Assembly: GCF_001439845.1 (NCBI RefSeq)
Contig: NZ_JYLO01000008.1
Coordinates: 62,001-126,000, forward strand
Source: Pseudomonas lactis
GTDB taxonomy: Bacteria > Pseudomonadota > Gammaproteobacteria > Pseudomonadales > Pseudomonadaceae
Direction: 5' to 3'
DNA length: 64,000 nt
Of the stretch, positions 63,162 to 64,000 are shown piece after piece. A program made the translations under genes and the position numbers. Each line of letters opens with the position of its first letter. Position 1 is the stretch's first letter. Below the pieces are notes generated by a model that saw only the letters and a program-made list of their open reading frames with translations, did no database searches and was not told the DNA's origin.

Positions 63162-63653
63162 TCAGGCGATGCGTGGGTCTGGATTGTCCAGCACGCTGTC
63201 TGTCTGCTCAGCACGGAATTTTTTCAGCACCGCATGAAACTGCGGGTGCTTGGCACCCAGGATGCTGGCCGACAGCAAGGCTGCGTTGATCGCGCCGGCC
63301 TTGCCGATCGCCAGGGTTGCCACCGGGATGCCGGCCGGCATCTGCACGATGGACAACAGCGAATCCACGCCCGAGAGCATCGACGACTGCACCGGCACGC
63401 CAAGCACGGGCAGGTGAGTCTTGGCCGCACACATGCCAGGCAAGTGCGCCGCGCCGCCGGCACCGGCGATGATCACCTCGATGCCACGGGATTCTGCTTC
63501 ATCGGCATACTGGAACAGCAAATCCGGGGTGCGGTGGGCGGAGACCACCTTCACTTCGTACGGAATGCCGAGTTTTTCCAGCATATCGGCGGTGTGGCTA
63601 AGGGTGGACCAATCGGACTTGGAGCCCATGATCACGCCAACCAATGCACTCAT
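63162..63653 (-). CDS. purE: PurE, N5-carboxyaminoimidazole ribonucleotide mutase
   Basis: 163 residues. Class I Pur[15 protein letters not shown] at the start, [15 protein letters not shown] with the catalytic His, and [14 protein letters not shown]. It turns N5-CAIR into CAIR. It heads the purEK operon and is preceded by a leader containing a terminator hairpin. Confidence 0.96.
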   Translation of the reverse strand: MSALVGVIMGSKSDWSTLSHTADMLEKLGIPYEVKVVSAHRTPDLLFQYADEAESRGIEVIIAGAGGAAHLPGMCAAKTHLPVLGVPVQSSMLSGVDSLLSIVQMPAGIPVATLAIGKAGAINAALLSASILGAKHPQFHAVLKKFRAEQTDSVLDNPDPRIA

Positions 63654-63690
63654 CGTCGTGCCTCTTCTCTCTGGGCGCCCGCAGGCGCGT

Positions 63691-63730
63691 CAAAAAACAA
63701 CAAGCCACGCGGGAGACCGGCGTGGCTTGG
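63691..63730 (-). terminator. Intrinsic terminator 37 bases upstream of purE
   Basis: On the minus strand CCAAGCCACGC (63730-63720) pairs with GCGTGGCTTG (63710-63701), followed by TTGTTTTTTG. It can end the upstream HipA-like transcript. It also lies downstream of the best purE -10 candidate, in which case it would be a leader attenuator or end a short RNA. Confidence 0.75.
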
Positions 63731-63770
63731 TGTACGAATTAAGGCCGGTTGGACCGGCCGAAGGCCGCGC

Positions 63771-63776
63771 AGTATA
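63771..63776 (-). promoter_or_regulatory. Candidate -10 box for purEK
   Basis: TATACT on the minus strand; the -35 region about 17 bases upstream is poor. A start near 63764 would give a leader of about 110 bases with GGCCGG/CCGGCC and the terminator hairpin. Confidence 0.35.
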
Positions 63777-63848
63777 CCGTAATAATCCAGATAAACAGCC
63801 CCTGGGATGACCATCTGTCTAGCGGCGCAAAGTGGCAGTTTTATTGAC

Positions 63849-64000
63849 TTAAGAGTCAGGCGCGAGGTCCATTCGATGGGTCTTGGCAATGGCATCGATC
63901 ATGACCGACGAGACCCCCACTTCTGCAGCGATCACAGGCCATTGCGCCACCGCCTCATGCACCTCACGGATGATCTGCATGGCCTTCAGCCCTTTGATCT
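63849..64000 (-). CDS. HipA-like protein, C-terminal fragment (5' part outside window)
   Basis: The last about 50 codons of a leftward gene are visible, ending TAA at 63849-63851. They read GLKAMQIIREVHEAVAQWPV and then AAEVGVSSVMIDAIAKTHRM. This helical tail (VxxAVxxWP...AxxxGVS) resembles the end of HipA-family kinase toxins. Only the tail is seen, so the assignment is tentative. Confidence 0.5.
   Translation of the reverse strand, partial: IKGLKAMQIIREVHEAVAQWPVIAAEVGVSSVMIDAIAKTHRMDLAPDS

Overview
The window is high-GC bacterial chromosome that reads as a fluorescent Pseudomonas (P. fluorescens group). The reasons are the gene order hupA - rubredoxin reductase - rubredoxin - ubiC - ubiA - phoB - phoR - CBS hemolysin-like - response regulator - phoU - pstB - pstA - pstC - pstS, the purE-purK pair, and many Pseudomonas-type REP/REPIN palindromes. 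This identification is from recognition of gene order and protein sequence; no search was run.

Region 1 (1-28 kb) is a complete type VI secretion locus of the HSI-I type, with post-translational threonine-phosphorylation control. A leftward operon (fha1, tssJ, tssK, tssL, tssM, tagF, pppA, ppkA, tagT, tagS, tagR cut by the window edge) diverges at about 15.7-16.1 kb from a rightward operon (tssA, tssB, tssC, hcp, tssE, tssF, tssG, clpV), followed by vgrG. The leftward arm holds the membrane complex (TssJLM), the baseplate connector TssK and the TagRST/PpkA/PppA/Fha/TagF switch. The rightward arm holds the sheath, tube, baseplate and recycling ATPase.

Region 2 (28-41.5 kb) is the effector cargo and accessory part: an Eag (DUF1795) chaperone, two near-duplicate prePAAR/PAAR/Rhs effectors with unrelated C-terminal toxins (one unidentified, one PD-(D/E)XK nuclease-like), their probable immunity genes, an unexplained 239-residue protein, an apparent relic of a displaced toxin tail beside an orphan DUF1629-like immunity gene, and a leftward gene for a hydrophilic protein with eight KPTSQD-type hexapeptide repeats and a hrp-box-like motif upstream. 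The toxin, immunity and intergenic parts are visibly AT-richer than the flanks.

Region 3 (41.6-57.8 kb) is conserved core: HU, rubredoxin/rubredoxin reductase, ubiquinone synthesis (ubiC-ubiA) and the phosphate regulon. phoB, pstC and pstS each have a Pho box; the one before pstS has three half-sites. REPINs sit at most gene junctions.

Region 4 (57.8-64 kb) contains a metabolite:H+ symporter-type MFS transporter, an acyl-CoA thioesterase, a hexose-6-phosphate mutarotase-like protein, two small envelope proteins, purK-purE with an intrinsic terminator inside the probable purE leader, and the C-terminal end of a HipA-like protein cut by the right edge. No tRNA, rRNA, CRISPR array or intact insertion sequence was seen.
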